A stretch of DNA of 64,000 bases, taken from assembly GCF_014673495.1 (NCBI RefSeq), contig NZ_CP051006.1:3720001-3784000 (forward strand), given 5' to 3'. The stretch comes from Streptomyces griseofuscus (lineage in GTDB: Bacteria > Actinomycetota > Actinomycetes > Streptomycetales > Streptomycetaceae). This document shows, piece by piece, positions 48,623 through 56,522 of the stretch. Every line of letters begins with the position of its first letter. The first letter of the stretch is position 1. Made by a program: the position numbers and the translations under genes. The notes under the pieces were generated by a model. That model was not told the DNA's origin and searched no databases. It saw only the letters and a list, made by a program, of their open reading frames with translations.

Positions 48623-49906
48623 TCACGCCTTCGGGGTCACCTTCGTCAGGCCGTTGATGATCCGGTCCATCGCGTCGCCGCCCGTGGGGTCGGTCAGGTT
48701 GGCGAGGAGTTTCAGGGTGAACTTCATCAGGACCGGGTGGGTCAGGCCGCGCTGGGCGGCGATCTGCATGACCTTGGGGTTGCCGATGAGCTTCACGAAG
48801 GCGCGGCCGAGGTTGTAGTAGCCGCCGTAGGTGTCCTTGAGGACGCGCGGGTAGCGCTGGAGGGCGATCTCCCGCTGGGCCGGCGTCGCCCGCGCGTGCG
48901 CCTGGACGATGACGTCGGCGGCGATCTGGCCGGACTCCATGGCGTAGGCGATGCCCTCGCCGTTGAAGGGGTTCACCAGGCCGCCGGCGTCGCCGACCAG
49001 CAGCAGGCCCTTGGTGTAGTGCGGCTGCCGGTTGAAGGCCATCGGCAGCGCGGCGCCGCGGATCGGCCCGGTCATGTTCTCGGGGGTGTAGCCCCAGTCC
49101 TCCGGCATGGACGCGCACCAGGCCTTGAGGACCTCGCGCCAGTCCAGTTCCTTGAAGGCGGCGGAGGTGTTGAGGACGCCGAGGCCGACGTTGGACGTGC
49201 CGTCGCCCATGCCGAAGATCCAGCCGTAGCCGGGCAGCAGCCGCTCCTGCGAGCCGCGCCGGTCCCACAGCTCCAGCCAGGACTCCAGGTAGTCGTCGTC
49301 ATGGCGGGGCGAGGTGAAGTACGTGCGCACCGCGACGCCCATCGGACGGTCCTCGCGCCGGTGCAGGCCCATCGCGAGGGACAGCCGGGTGGAGTTGCCG
49401 TCGGCCGCGACGACGAGCGGCGCGCGATAGCCGACCTCGCGCTTCTCCTCGCCGACCTTGGCCGTCACCCCGGTGATGCGGCCGGTGCGCTCGTCCACGA
49501 TCGGCCCGGAGACATTGCAGCGCTCGTACAGCCGCGCGCCCGCCTTCTGCGCGTTTCGGGCCAGGATCTCGTCGAAGTCGTCGCGCTTGCGCACGAGTCC
49601 GTAGTTCGGGTACGCCGCGAGGTCCGGCCAGTCCAGCTGGAGGCGGGAGCCGCCGCCGATGATGCGCAGGCCCTTGTTGCGCAGCCAGCCGGCCTCCTCG
49701 GAGATGTCGATCCCCATGGCGACGAGCTGCTTGACCGCGCGGGGCGTGAGGCCGTCACCGCACACCTTCTCGCGCGGGAACTCCGTCTTCTCCAGGAGGA
49801 GTACGTCGAGACCGGCCTTGGCCAGGTGGTACGCGGTCGCGGAGCCGGCTGGGCCCGCGCCGACGACGATCACATCGGCGGAGTGGTCGGAGAGGGGCTC
49901 GGTCAC
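48623..49906 (-). CDS. geranylgeranyl reductase-family flavoprotein, probable menaquinone reductase
   Basis: 427 aa from GTG. It has the FAD motif DVIVVGAGPAGSATAYHLAK, then EFPREKVCGDGLTPRAVKQL and LLLVGDAGGLVNPFNGEGIA, the signatures of the geranylgeranyl reductase/MenJ group that saturates isoprenoid chains. Streptomyces makes partly saturated menaquinone-9, and nearby menG, mqnC and mqnA support a MenJ-like role in reducing the quinone tail; a lipid or carotenoid substrate remains possible. Divergent from the GNAT gene, with a short dyad in the gap. Confidence 0.88.
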   Translation of the reverse strand: MTEPLSDHSADVIVVGAGPAGSATAYHLAKAGLDVLLLEKTEFPREKVCGDGLTPRAVKQLVAMGIDISEEAGWLRNKGLRIIGGGSRLQLDWPDLAAYPNYGLVRKRDDFDEILARNAQKAGARLYERCNVSGPIVDERTGRITGVTAKVGEEKREVGYRAPLVVAADGNSTRLSLAMGLHRREDRPMGVAVRTYFTSPRHDDDYLESWLELWDRRGSQERLLPGYGWIFGMGDGTSNVGLGVLNTSAAFKELDWREVLKAWCASMPEDWGYTPENMTGPIRGAALPMAFNRQPHYTKGLLLVGDAGGLVNPFNGEGIAYAMESGQIAADVIVQAHARATPAQREIALQRYPRVLKDTYGGYYNLGRAFVKLIGNPKVMQIAAQRGLTHPVLMKFTLKLLANLTDPTGGDAMDRIINGLTKVTPKA

Positions 49907-49962
49907 GGCGGGATCTCCCCAAGTTCGAAATCTGCGTGCCGACGGGCACTGGACATGGGCAG

Positions 49963-49980
49963 TCTATTCAGCGGAATAGA
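49963..49980. promoter_or_regulatory. inverted repeat in the reductase/GNAT divergent promoter
   Basis: TCTATTCAGCGGAATAGA: 7-bp perfect arms, 4-bp centre, located between two divergent genes 56 bp and 23 bp away. An AT-rich dyad in GC-rich DNA, so a plausible operator. Confidence 0.4.
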
Positions 49981-50003
49981 TCACCCGGCTGAAGGGCTGC
50001 CCT

Positions 50004-50534
50004 GTGAACCGACCTCTCCCCGCACCGCGGCTGCGCGTTCCCACCCATGAGGACGCCCTGGCCTGGCACCGGGTGTTCGCCGATCCCGAGGTGATGGAGT
50101 TCCACGGCGGCAAGGCCGCCCCGCTGTCCGTGTACGAGGAACTCACCGCGCGCCAGCGGCGGCACGACGCGGAACGGGGCTTCTGCTTCTGGACGATCCT
50201 GGACGAGTCCGACGAGGTCCTCGGCTTCACCGGCGCCCAGCCCTGGTCGCCGCAGTGGGGTCCGGTGGGCGCGATAGAGATCGGCTGGCGGCTCGGGCGG
50301 GCGCACTGGGGCAAGGGGTACGTCACCGCCGCCGCGCGCGAGACCCTGCGGCGGGTACGGGAGGCGGGCGTACCGGAGGTGGTGGCGATGGTACGGCCGG
50401 GCAATGAGCGGTCCATCGCGGTGACCCGGCGCCTGGGCATGCGGGCCGCGGAGACGTACCCGCATCCGACGCTGGCCGAGGACGCGCTCTGCTTCCGGCT
50501 GGAGCTCGACCGCCATACCGATAACGCAGCGTAG
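50004..50534 (+). CDS. GNAT-family N-acetyltransferase (RimJ-like)
   Basis: 176 aa from GTG (MNRPLPAPRLRVPTHEDALA). It has the RimJ/RimL-type acetyltransferase pattern: EIGWRLGRAHWGKGYVTAAA with the acetyl-CoA pyrophosphate loop, TLRRVREAGVPEVVAMVRPG, and NERSIAVTRRLGMRAAETYP. It acetylates an amine on a small molecule or protein N-terminus; the target is unknown. A 28-bp perfect palindrome follows its stop codon. Confidence 0.9.
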   Translation: MNRPLPAPRLRVPTHEDALAWHRVFADPEVMEFHGGKAAPLSVYEELTARQRRHDAERGFCFWTILDESDEVLGFTGAQPWSPQWGPVGAIEIGWRLGRAHWGKGYVTAAARETLRRVREAGVPEVVAMVRPGNERSIAVTRRLGMRAAETYPHPTLAEDALCFRLELDRHTDNAA

Positions 50535-50554
50535 CCATCTGTCACAGTATGACA

Positions 50555-50582
50555 CCGGCGCCTTCCGGCCGGAAGGCGCCGG
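50555..50582. terminator. 28-bp perfect palindrome after the GNAT gene
   Basis: A perfect palindrome centred on the GGCC at 50567-50570 (half site CCGGCGCCTTCCGG), 20 bp after the GNAT stop and 26 bp before the PASTA gene. As RNA it would form a very stable hairpin, most likely a terminator. Confidence 0.7.
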
Positions 50583-50607
50583 AGTTACCCTTCCAGTACC
50601 GCTGGGG

Positions 50608-50952
50608 GTGACATCTGTGCACGTAACACCCAAAACACCCGATGTGCGTGTGCCGCGGCTGGTCGGTCTGATGGCCGTGGACGCGCGCGAGACCGCACGG
50701 GCCCGGGGGCTGTTCCTGACCGCGCCGGACCGCCCGGACTTCCACCGGGCGGTCGTGGACTACGTGGTACGCCAGTACCCGCCGCCCGGGGCGGAGGTGC
50801 CGGCGGACTCGATGGTGTACGTGTGGTTCGACTTCGCGGAGGGCGACGGCGGCGGAGGCGTGCGCGAACCGCGCGTCCCCCGGCCGCCGACGGGCGGACT
50901 CCAGCGGGAACTGGGGGAACCGGGGGACGCGTTCGAGATGATCGGCCGGTGA
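50608..50952 (+). CDS. small PASTA-domain protein
   Basis: 114 aa, GTG start. A single PASTA-like domain spans about residues 13-75 (VRVPRLVGLMAVDARETARA, then VRQYPPPGAEVPADSMVYVW), followed by an acidic and Pro-rich tail. PASTA domains normally occur outside the cell in Ser/Thr kinases and penicillin-binding proteins. Here there is no signal peptide or membrane segment, so this is probably a cytosolic stand-alone version. Function unknown. Confidence 0.78.
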   Translation: MTSVHVTPKTPDVRVPRLVGLMAVDARETARARGLFLTAPDRPDFHRAVVDYVVRQYPPPGAEVPADSMVYVWFDFAEGDGGGGVREPRVPRPPTGGLQRELGEPGDAFEMIGR

Positions 50953-50983
50953 GGGCTTGAGGGTTTGAGGGCGGTGCGGCGGC

Positions 50984-51676
50984 TCAGTCCTTGAAGCCGC
51001 GGTGCAGGGCGACGACGCCACCGGTGAGATTGCGCCAGGCGACCCTGGACCAGCCGGCCTCGCGCAGCCGTTCGGCCAGGCCGGGCTGGTTCGGCCAGGC
51101 GCGGATGGACTCGGCGAGGTAGACGTAGGCGTCCGGGTTCGAGGACACGGCGCGGGCGACCGGGGGCAGGGCGCGCATCAGGTACTCGGTGTAGACGGTC
51201 CGGAAGGGCGTCCAGGTCGGGTGCGAGAACTCGCAGATCACGACGCGTCCGCCGGGCCTGGTGACGCGGTACATCTCGCGCAGCGCGGCGTCGAAGTCCT
51301 GCACATTGCGCAGGCCGAAGGAGATGGTCACGGCGTCGAAGGTGTCGTCCTTGAACGGCAGTTTCGTCGCGTCGCCCGCCGTGAACGGCAGCCAGGTGTG
51401 GCGCTTCTTGCCGACCTGGAGCATGCCGAGCGAGAAGTCGCAGGGCACGACGTAGGCGCCGGTGCGGGCGAAGGGGAGGGAGGAGGTGGCGGTGCCGGCG
51501 GCGAGGTCCAGGACCTTCTGCGCGGGGCGGGCGTCGACGGCCTGCGCGACTTCCTTGCGCCAGCGTCGGTCCTGCCCCAGGGACAGCACGTCATTGGTCA
51601 GGTCGTACCGTTCCGCCACGTTGTCGAACATCGAGGCGACTTCGTGCGGCTGCTTGTCCAGGGATGCGCGGGTCAC
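50984..51676 (-). CDS. menG: demethylmenaquinone methyltransferase
   Basis: 230 aa from GTG. Class I SAM methyltransferase of the UbiE/MenG family: SMFDNVAERYDLTNDVLSLG, KVLDLAAGTATSSLPFA (SAM-binding motif I), TISFGLRNVQDFDAALREMY and GGRVVICEFSHPTWTPFRTV. It performs the last step of menaquinone synthesis, methylating demethylmenaquinone at the inner membrane face. Close to mqnC and mqnA, same strand. Confidence 0.96.
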   Translation of the reverse strand: MTRASLDKQPHEVASMFDNVAERYDLTNDVLSLGQDRRWRKEVAQAVDARPAQKVLDLAAGTATSSLPFARTGAYVVPCDFSLGMLQVGKKRHTWLPFTAGDATKLPFKDDTFDAVTISFGLRNVQDFDAALREMYRVTRPGGRVVICEFSHPTWTPFRTVYTEYLMRALPPVARAVSSNPDAYVYLAESIRAWPNQPGLAERLREAGWSRVAWRNLTGGVVALHRGFKD

Positions 51677-51764
51677 TCAGCCATTGTCGCAGCAAGGTCC
51701 TGGCGGACGGCTTCGGGTGGGGCGTGCGGCCCCGACGTACCCGCGGCCGGAGCGGCGAAGTACC

Positions 51765-52367
51765 TCAACGGCGCCGATACAGCAGCCGGCCCCTGATGAC
51801 CGTCGCCACGCACGTCGACGCCCCCCGCTCCGCCAGCTCCCCCTCGTCCGCGACGTCGAACACGGCGAAGGACGCCACGGAACCCCGTTCCCTGGGCGCC
51901 GGTACCTCCGGGGGAATCCCGCACGCGAGGGGGTCCAGGGACGGCACCCCGCCGGGACGCCCCGTACGGGGCAGCACGTCGAGCCCGGTGCGCCGTACCG
52001 TGTCCGCCGCCGCCGGACGGCACAGCGCGCCCGCCACCGCCACCGTCCCGTGCGCCAGCATCCGCTGCACCCCGCGCCGCGCGCTCCCGCCCCACCTGAC
52101 GTCGTCCAGGGCGAGAGGGGCGAGCGCCTCGCCGGAGAGCGGCTCGGTGCCCAGCTCCCCGGCCTCCCGGGGGTCCGGGTGGTACGCCTCCTCCAGCAGC
52201 TCCGGGCCGTAAAGGTTGACGAACCCGGGCGTGAGAATCCCCGGCCACCGCCGCACCCGCGCCCGCGGATACCCGTCGGCCAGTTCCCCCAGCACTCCCG
52301 TGCCCACGACCCGCTCACCCTCGACGACGAGCGCGTGCCCCCTGGAGTCGGCGTGAATCGTCAGCAC
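51765..52367 (-). CDS. degenerate amidohydrolase (imidazolonepropionase-like) protein downstream of mqnC
   Basis: 200 aa from GTG, 7 bp after the mqnC stop, so cotranscribed with it. The N- and C-terminal parts look like the composite beta-domain of amidohydrolases (HALVVEGERVVGTGVLGELA; VFDVADEGELAERGAS then CVATVIRGRLLYRRR). The junction ILTPGFVNLYGPELLEEAYH occupies the place where active members have PGxxNxHxH; the metal-binding His pair is replaced. The usual ~250-residue TIM barrel is compressed to about 100 residues. It is therefore unlikely to be a hydrolase. Its linkage to mqnC hints at descent from an aminofutalosine-deaminase-like enzyme, or a structural role (inference). Confidence 0.82.
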   Translation of the reverse strand: MLTIHADSRGHALVVEGERVVGTGVLGELADGYPRARVRRWPGILTPGFVNLYGPELLEEAYHPDPREAGELGTEPLSGEALAPLALDDVRWGGSARRGVQRMLAHGTVAVAGALCRPAAADTVRRTGLDVLPRTGRPGGVPSLDPLACGIPPEVPAPRERGSVASFAVFDVADEGELAERGASTCVATVIRGRLLYRRR

Positions 52368-52374
52368 GGCGCGC

Positions 52375-53574
52375 TCAGTTGGCGGAGAGCAGCTTCAGCT
52401 CGGGATGCGCAGTGCCGCCCTCGATCGCCGTGGAGGAGATGTGCGAGACCACGCGGTCGTCGACCGGGTCGTTCGCCGGGTCCTCGTGCACGACCAGGTG
52501 CTCGTACGTCGTCGCACGCTGCGCCGGCACCCGGCCCGCCTTGCGGATGAGGTCGATGATCTCCAGCCGGTTGGAGCGGTGCTTGGCGCCGGCCGAGGAG
52601 ACCACGTTCTCCTCCAGCATGATCGAGCCGAGGTCGTCCGCGCCGTAGTGCAGGGACAGCTGGCCGACCTCCTTGCCCGTGGTGAGCCAGGAGCCCTGGA
52701 TGTGCTGGACGTTGTCCAGGAACAGCCGGGCGATGGCGATCATCCGCAGGTACTCGAAGAGCGTCGCCTGCGTACGGCCCTTGAGGTGGTTGTTCTCGGG
52801 CTGGTACGTGTACGGGATGAACGCGCGGAAGCCGCCCGTGCGGTCCTGGACCTCGCGGATCATCCGCAGGTGCTCGATGCGCTCGGCGTTGGTCTCGCCG
52901 GTGCCCATCAGCATGGTGGAGGTGGACTCCACGCCCAGGTTGTGGGCGGTCTCCATGATCTCCAGCCAGCGCTCGCCGCTCTCCTTGAGCGGGGCGATGG
53001 CCTTGCGCGGCCGCTCGGGCAGCAGCTCCGCGCCAGCGCCCGCGAAGGAGTCGAGACCGGCCTCGTGGATCCGGGTGATGGCCTCCTCGACCGACACCCC
53101 GCTGATCCGGGCCATGTGCTCGACCTCGGACGCGCCCAGCGAGTGGATCACCAGCTGGGGGAAGGCGTCCTTGATGGCCTTGAAGTGCTTCTCGTAGTAC
53201 TCGACGCCGTAGTCCGGGTGGTGGCCGCCCTGGAACATGATCTGGGTGCCGCCCAGCTCGACGGTCTCCGCGCAGCGCCGCAGGATGTCGTCGAGGTCGC
53301 GGGTCCAGCCCTTGGCCGTGTCCTTGGGGGCCGCGTAGAAGGCGCAGAACCGGCAGGCCGTGACACACACGTTCGTGTAGTTGATGTTGCGCTCGATGAT
53401 GTACGTCGCGATGTGCTCGATACCGGCGTACTTACGGCGGCGCACCGCGTCGGCGGCCGCGCCCAGCGCGTGCAGCGGGGCGTCACGGTAGAGGGCGACG
53501 GCCTCTTCCGGGGTGATCCGCCCACCGGCGGCGGCACGGTCGAGGACGGACTGGAGGTCGGCCTTCTCGGTCAC
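52375..53574 (-). CDS. mqnC: cyclic dehypoxanthinyl futalosine synthase
   Basis: 399 aa from GTG. Radical SAM enzyme of the futalosine menaquinone pathway, which cyclises dehypoxanthinyl futalosine. The cluster motif is CVTACRFC (Cys70, Cys74, Cys77), in the CxxxCxxC form. RNINYTNVCVTACRFCAFYA, TQIMFQGGHHPDYGVEYYEK and MLMGTGETNAERIEHLRMIR are diagnostic. Upstream on the same strand are the prepilin peptidase and NTF2-like genes. Downstream is the amidohydrolase-like gene. Confidence 0.97.
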   Translation of the reverse strand: MTEKADLQSVLDRAAAGGRITPEEAVALYRDAPLHALGAAADAVRRRKYAGIEHIATYIIERNINYTNVCVTACRFCAFYAAPKDTAKGWTRDLDDILRRCAETVELGGTQIMFQGGHHPDYGVEYYEKHFKAIKDAFPQLVIHSLGASEVEHMARISGVSVEEAITRIHEAGLDSFAGAGAELLPERPRKAIAPLKESGERWLEIMETAHNLGVESTSTMLMGTGETNAERIEHLRMIREVQDRTGGFRAFIPYTYQPENNHLKGRTQATLFEYLRMIAIARLFLDNVQHIQGSWLTTGKEVGQLSLHYGADDLGSIMLEENVVSSAGAKHRSNRLEIIDLIRKAGRVPAQRATTYEHLVVHEDPANDPVDDRVVSHISSTAIEGGTAHPELKLLSAN

Positions 53575-53616
53575 CGGGGCGTCCCTTTCATCAGGGGATG
53601 GACGGACCGGACCAGC

Positions 53617-54339
53617 CTACGACAGCGCCGTATACGCGCCGATCAGCACCCCGGCAAGGGTTCCGCCCAGCAGGAACGGCCCGAACGCGACGCCCGTCTT
53701 CCGCGATGCCTTCCGTACGGCGACGAGCGCGCCGCCGTACAGGGCCCCGGCCAGGACCGCGGCGAACGTGCCGAGCAGCACCGTGGGCCAGCCGTACCAC
53801 CCGAGCACGGCCCCCGCGCCGAGGGCCGATTTGGCGTCCCCGAGGCCCATTCCGCCCGGGTTCACCAGGTGCAGCACGGTGTATCCGGCGCCGAGCGCGA
53901 GGGCCCCGTACAGCGCGGTGGGCCAGTGCCCGGCGTGCCCGGGCAGCAGCGCGGCGAGCCCCAGCAGCGCGAGCGCGGCGGCGGCGAACGGCAGGGTCAG
54001 TACGTCGGGCAGCCGCCGCACCCGGACGTCGACCGCGCACAGCAGCACCCCCACCGGTGCGAGCGGCAGCCAGGCGAGCAGCTCGGGCCGGGGGCCGGTC
54101 GCGGCGGCGAGGGCGGCGCAGACCAGCGCGGTGAGGACGGGCAGGAGGAGTCCGGCGGGGGCCGGGCAGCCGGGGCACGCGGTGCGGCCGAGCCACCCGC
54201 GGATCGCATGTCCGTCCGCGCACCGCTCACGCCAGGGTTCGTCGTCCGGTACGGCGAACCGGAAGGCGGCCCTGGGCAGTACGGCGCCCGCCGCCGCACC
54301 CCAGCACGCGGCGACGGCCCACAGCAGCGCCTCGCTCAT
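53617..54339 (-). CDS. prepilin peptidase (A24 family)
   Basis: 240 aa from the ATG overlapping the upstream gene by 4 bp. A polytopic aspartic protease that cleaves type IV prepilin leaders. The catalytic Asp residues are visible: Asp104 in CAVDVRVRRLPDV and Asp168 in GGMGLGDAKSALGAG (GxGD). The N-terminal cytoplasmic loop retains a Cys-rich element (CADGHAIRGWLGRTACPGCP) partly resembling the zinc loop of PilD, but only three Cys are visible there. No pilin or pilus assembly genes are adjacent. Confidence 0.92.
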   Translation of the reverse strand: MSEALLWAVAACWGAAAGAVLPRAAFRFAVPDDEPWRERCADGHAIRGWLGRTACPGCPAPAGLLLPVLTALVCAALAAATGPRPELLAWLPLAPVGVLLCAVDVRVRRLPDVLTLPFAAAALALLGLAALLPGHAGHWPTALYGALALGAGYTVLHLVNPGGMGLGDAKSALGAGAVLGWYGWPTVLLGTFAAVLAGALYGGALVAVRKASRKTGVAFGPFLLGGTLAGVLIGAYTALS

Positions 54340-54839
54340 CCGGCTCGGCCCGCCCCGTGCCGGGCCGTGGGGGCCGGGGTGAAGTCGTCCGGCAGCCGGG
54401 GCGGCGGCCCCTGGGTCCACACCACGCGCAGGGCCGAGGCGGAGATCCGCCAGCCGTCGGCGGTCCTGACCAGTTCGGTGTCGGCATGCCCGGCCGAGAC
54501 GAAGACACCGCCCGAACCGTCCGCGAGGACATGGGTGTTCAGCTGGGCGCCGCGGACGGTGGCCCGGTCGCCGTCGACCTCGACGACGGCGTTGGTGCCC
54601 AGATGCACGGTCCGGTCGAACAGGGCCATTCCCCGGCGGACATGGGCCAGCAGGGCGGGGCGCCCGTGGACGGTGCCGATGGGCATCTCCGCGGTGACGT
54701 CCTCGGTGTGGAACGCGCGCGCCCACTCCTCGTCGCAGGCCCCCTCGTCCAGGGAGCGCAGATAGCGGTCCATCAGGTCGGTGATCTCGGCGCGGTCGGT
54801 AAGGGCGCGCACCTGGCGCCGCAGCTCTTCGGTGTCCAT
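54336..54839 (-). CDS. NTF2/SnoaL-like fold protein behind a SoxR-type box
   Basis: 167 aa from ATG. Cone-like alpha+beta barrel pattern of the SnoaL-like group: EITDLMDRYLRSLDEGACDE, WARAFHTEDVTAEMPIGTVH, TNAVVEVDGDRATVRGAQLN and RTADGWRISASALRVVWTQG. Members include small hydrolases, isomerases and dehydratases acting on aromatic or polyketide-like compounds; no reaction can be assigned. Overlaps the prepilin peptidase gene by 4 bp. The promoter region carries an 18-bp palindrome matching the SoxR box, 16-33 bp upstream of the ATG, so redox-cycling compounds may induce it. An upstream in-frame start (54860) would fall inside the palindrome and is unlikely. Confidence 0.85.
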   Translation of the reverse strand: MDTEELRRQVRALTDRAEITDLMDRYLRSLDEGACDEEWARAFHTEDVTAEMPIGTVHGRPALLAHVRRGMALFDRTVHLGTNAVVEVDGDRATVRGAQLNTHVLADGSGGVFVSAGHADTELVRTADGWRISASALRVVWTQGPPPRLPDDFTPAPTARHGAGRAG

Positions 54840-54854
54840 GGCGGAAGGCTCCTC

Positions 54855-54872
54855 CCTCAAGCATGCTTGAGG
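54855..54872 (-). promoter_or_regulatory. SoxR-box-like palindrome within a promoter
   Basis: CCTCAAGCATGCTTGAGG, a perfect 18-bp palindrome differing from the classical E. coli soxS box only at the four central bases. On the minus strand it is preceded by TTGACC, which shares the first two bases of the palindrome, exactly as in soxS where the box fills an over-long spacer. A -10 placed 19 bases downstream would be a poor match and would put the transcript start at or near the ATG (leaderless). Confidence 0.72.
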
Positions 54873-54882
54873 TCAAGGCTGG

Positions 54883-55353
54883 TCAGCCGGTCTTCGTCAG
54901 CTCGGCCACCGGGTGGCCCTCCGACTCGCTCTCCGAGGTGCACTTCAAGTCGTCGCCGACCGGGGTCAGTTCGATCTGGTGGGGGGCGGGGTCGCAAGGT
55001 GCCCATGGGCAGGGTGCCGCCGAGACCGGTGGAATTGCCCTCCCAGGTGCCGGGGTAGCGGGCCGGGACGGCACCGCCGCCGGTGGTGGGGACTTCCGGT
55101 GGTGGGGACTTCCGGTGGGCGCGGGTTCGCCGTCGCCGGGGGCGGGCCCGCCCGTCGTCGGGGCGCCGGTCGAGGGGCGCGGGGCGCTGCCCAGCGCGAA
55201 CTGCGGGTGCACGATCTTGACAGCGACCGTGCGGCCCCCGGCGCTGCGCCCGAGGTAGACCCGGCCCATCCCGCCGGCCCCGGGCCGTCCCAGCAGCCGG
55301 TACGGCCCGATGGCCGCCGGTTCGTCGCCGGCGAGCGGCTGCACGGTCTCCAC
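54883..55353 (-). pseudogene. remnant of a Ser/Thr protein kinase gene (deleted and frameshifted)
   Basis: The open frame encodes 156 aa. The first ~50 are a typical streptomycete kinase N-lobe (IGPYRLLGRPGAGGMGRVYL, then TVAVKIVHPQFALG with the ATP-binding Lys). After that the catalytic loop, DFG motif and C-lobe are all missing, and a Pro-rich linker follows directly. The linker contains an exact 16-bp tandem duplication (55082-55113). Beyond it a second frame reads like a secreted kinase C-domain (RYPGTWEGNSTGLGGTLPMG). At a run of six C (minus strand; 54981-54986) reading returns to the annotated frame as HQIELTPVGDDLKCTSESES. Deleting both 16-bp units and one C would give a continuous frame. 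The product cannot be an active kinase. Confidence 0.8.
55082..55113 (-). repeat. 16-bp tandem duplication in the kinase remnant
   Basis: Two identical adjacent 16-bp units (55082-55097, 55098-55113; minus-strand unit GGAAGTCCCCACCACC). Because 16 is not a multiple of three, copy number changes the reading frame of the downstream part. Confidence 0.92.
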
Positions 55354-55386
55354 CTCTCCCCCGTAGACCCGACCGCAGCCCAGCGA

Positions 55387-56235
55387 TTACGGGCGGAGCA
55401 GTTCCACCTTCACATCGGCGGGGAAGCCGGTCGTGGGGCCGACCCGGCGGGCGAACTCGGCGACCGCGGCCAGCTGGGCGTCGCCGAAGCTGAAGTCCAG
55501 GGTGGTGAAGTACTTGGCGAGCGTCTGCGCGTCGAACGCCTCCCAGTGGGCGGCCTGTTCGGCGACCTTGTCGACCTCCTCCAGGGAGGCCTTCTTGGAC
55601 TCCAGGAACGCCTGGTGCACCTGGTGGGTGATGAGCGGCTCGCGCTCCAGGTAGTCCCGCCGGGCCGCCCACACCGCGAAGACGAACGGCAGTCCCGTCC
55701 ACTCCTTCCACAGCGCGCCCAGGTCGTGCACGTCGAGACCGTAGCGCGGGCCGTCGTGCAGATTGGCGCGCAGGGCCGCGTCGCCGATCAGTACGGCGGC
55801 GTCGGCCTCCCGCATCATCAGGCCGAGGTCGGGCGGGCAGGTGTAGTACTCGGGCTGGACGCCGTACCGCTCGCTCAGCAGGAGCTGGGCGAGGCGGACG
55901 GAGGTGCGGGAGGTCGAGCCGAGGGCGACCTTCGCGCCGTCCAGCTGCTCCAGCGGGACCTGGGAGACGATCACGCAGGACATCACGGGGCCGTCGCAGC
56001 CCACGGCGATGTCCGGGAAGGCGACCAGGTCGTCCGAGTTCTTCAGGTACTCGACCAGGGTGACCGGGGCGACGTCGAGCTCCCCCTGGATCAACCGCTC
56101 GCTGAGCTTCTCCGGCGTGTCCTTGGTCAGCTGGAAGTCGAGGAGCGTGCCGGTTCTCGCGAGCCCCCAGTACAGGGGCAGGCAGTTCAGGAACTGGATG
56201 TGGCCGACGCGCGGCCGGGTGCGAGAAATGTCCAC
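55387..56235 (-). CDS. mqnA: chorismate dehydratase
   Basis: 282 aa from GTG. First enzyme of the futalosine route to menaquinone, converting chorismate to 3-[(1-carboxyvinyl)oxy]benzoate, with a periplasmic-binding-protein fold. Diagnostic stretches: RVGHIQFLNCLPLYWGLART, LIQGELDVAPVTLVEYLKNS, VALGSTSRTSVRLAQLLLSE, ADAAVLIGDAALRANLHDGP and GLPFVFAVWAARRDYLEREP. Separated from mqnC by the kinase remnant and two unrelated genes. The TAA stop is 33 bp before the kinase remnant start. Confidence 0.95.
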   Translation of the reverse strand: MDISRTRPRVGHIQFLNCLPLYWGLARTGTLLDFQLTKDTPEKLSERLIQGELDVAPVTLVEYLKNSDDLVAFPDIAVGCDGPVMSCVIVSQVPLEQLDGAKVALGSTSRTSVRLAQLLLSERYGVQPEYYTCPPDLGLMMREADAAVLIGDAALRANLHDGPRYGLDVHDLGALWKEWTGLPFVFAVWAARRDYLEREPLITHQVHQAFLESKKASLEEVDKVAEQAAHWEAFDAQTLAKYFTTLDFSFGDAQLAAVAEFARRVGPTTGFPADVKVELLRP

Positions 56236-56338
56236 ATCGCGGGACTCTAGCCCTCGGCTGGTACGGTGCTCGGACCGGCCCCGCCGTCAAACGGGTTACC
56301 GGCTTTCAAACATCCGAGTGAAGTGATCTTGCCCTCTA

Positions 56339-56522
56339 TTGCTTTCGGCTGCCTGCATGCTAGGCTCGCCGCAAGTTGCAGTTTGGTTTCCCTTGCAGTA
56401 CAGAGCCTGCGGAGCATGTGACCGCGGGCTCTCGTCGTTTTCAGACGAATGCAGTGGTGCAGCACGTTTTCGCACCGGCAGGTTCTGGAGCAGGGCAACC
56501 CTTTTGGGCCCAAGGAGGGCTT
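56339..56522 (+). promoter_or_regulatory. promoter and long leader of the cold-shock gene
   Basis: TTGCTT and TAGGCT with a 16-base spacer (about 56339-56366) look like a -35/-10 pair. About 150 bases of untranslated leader follow, AT-richer than coding DNA and able to form local stems. Long structured leaders are typical of cold-shock mRNAs. AAGGAGG precedes the ATG. Confidence 0.6.
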
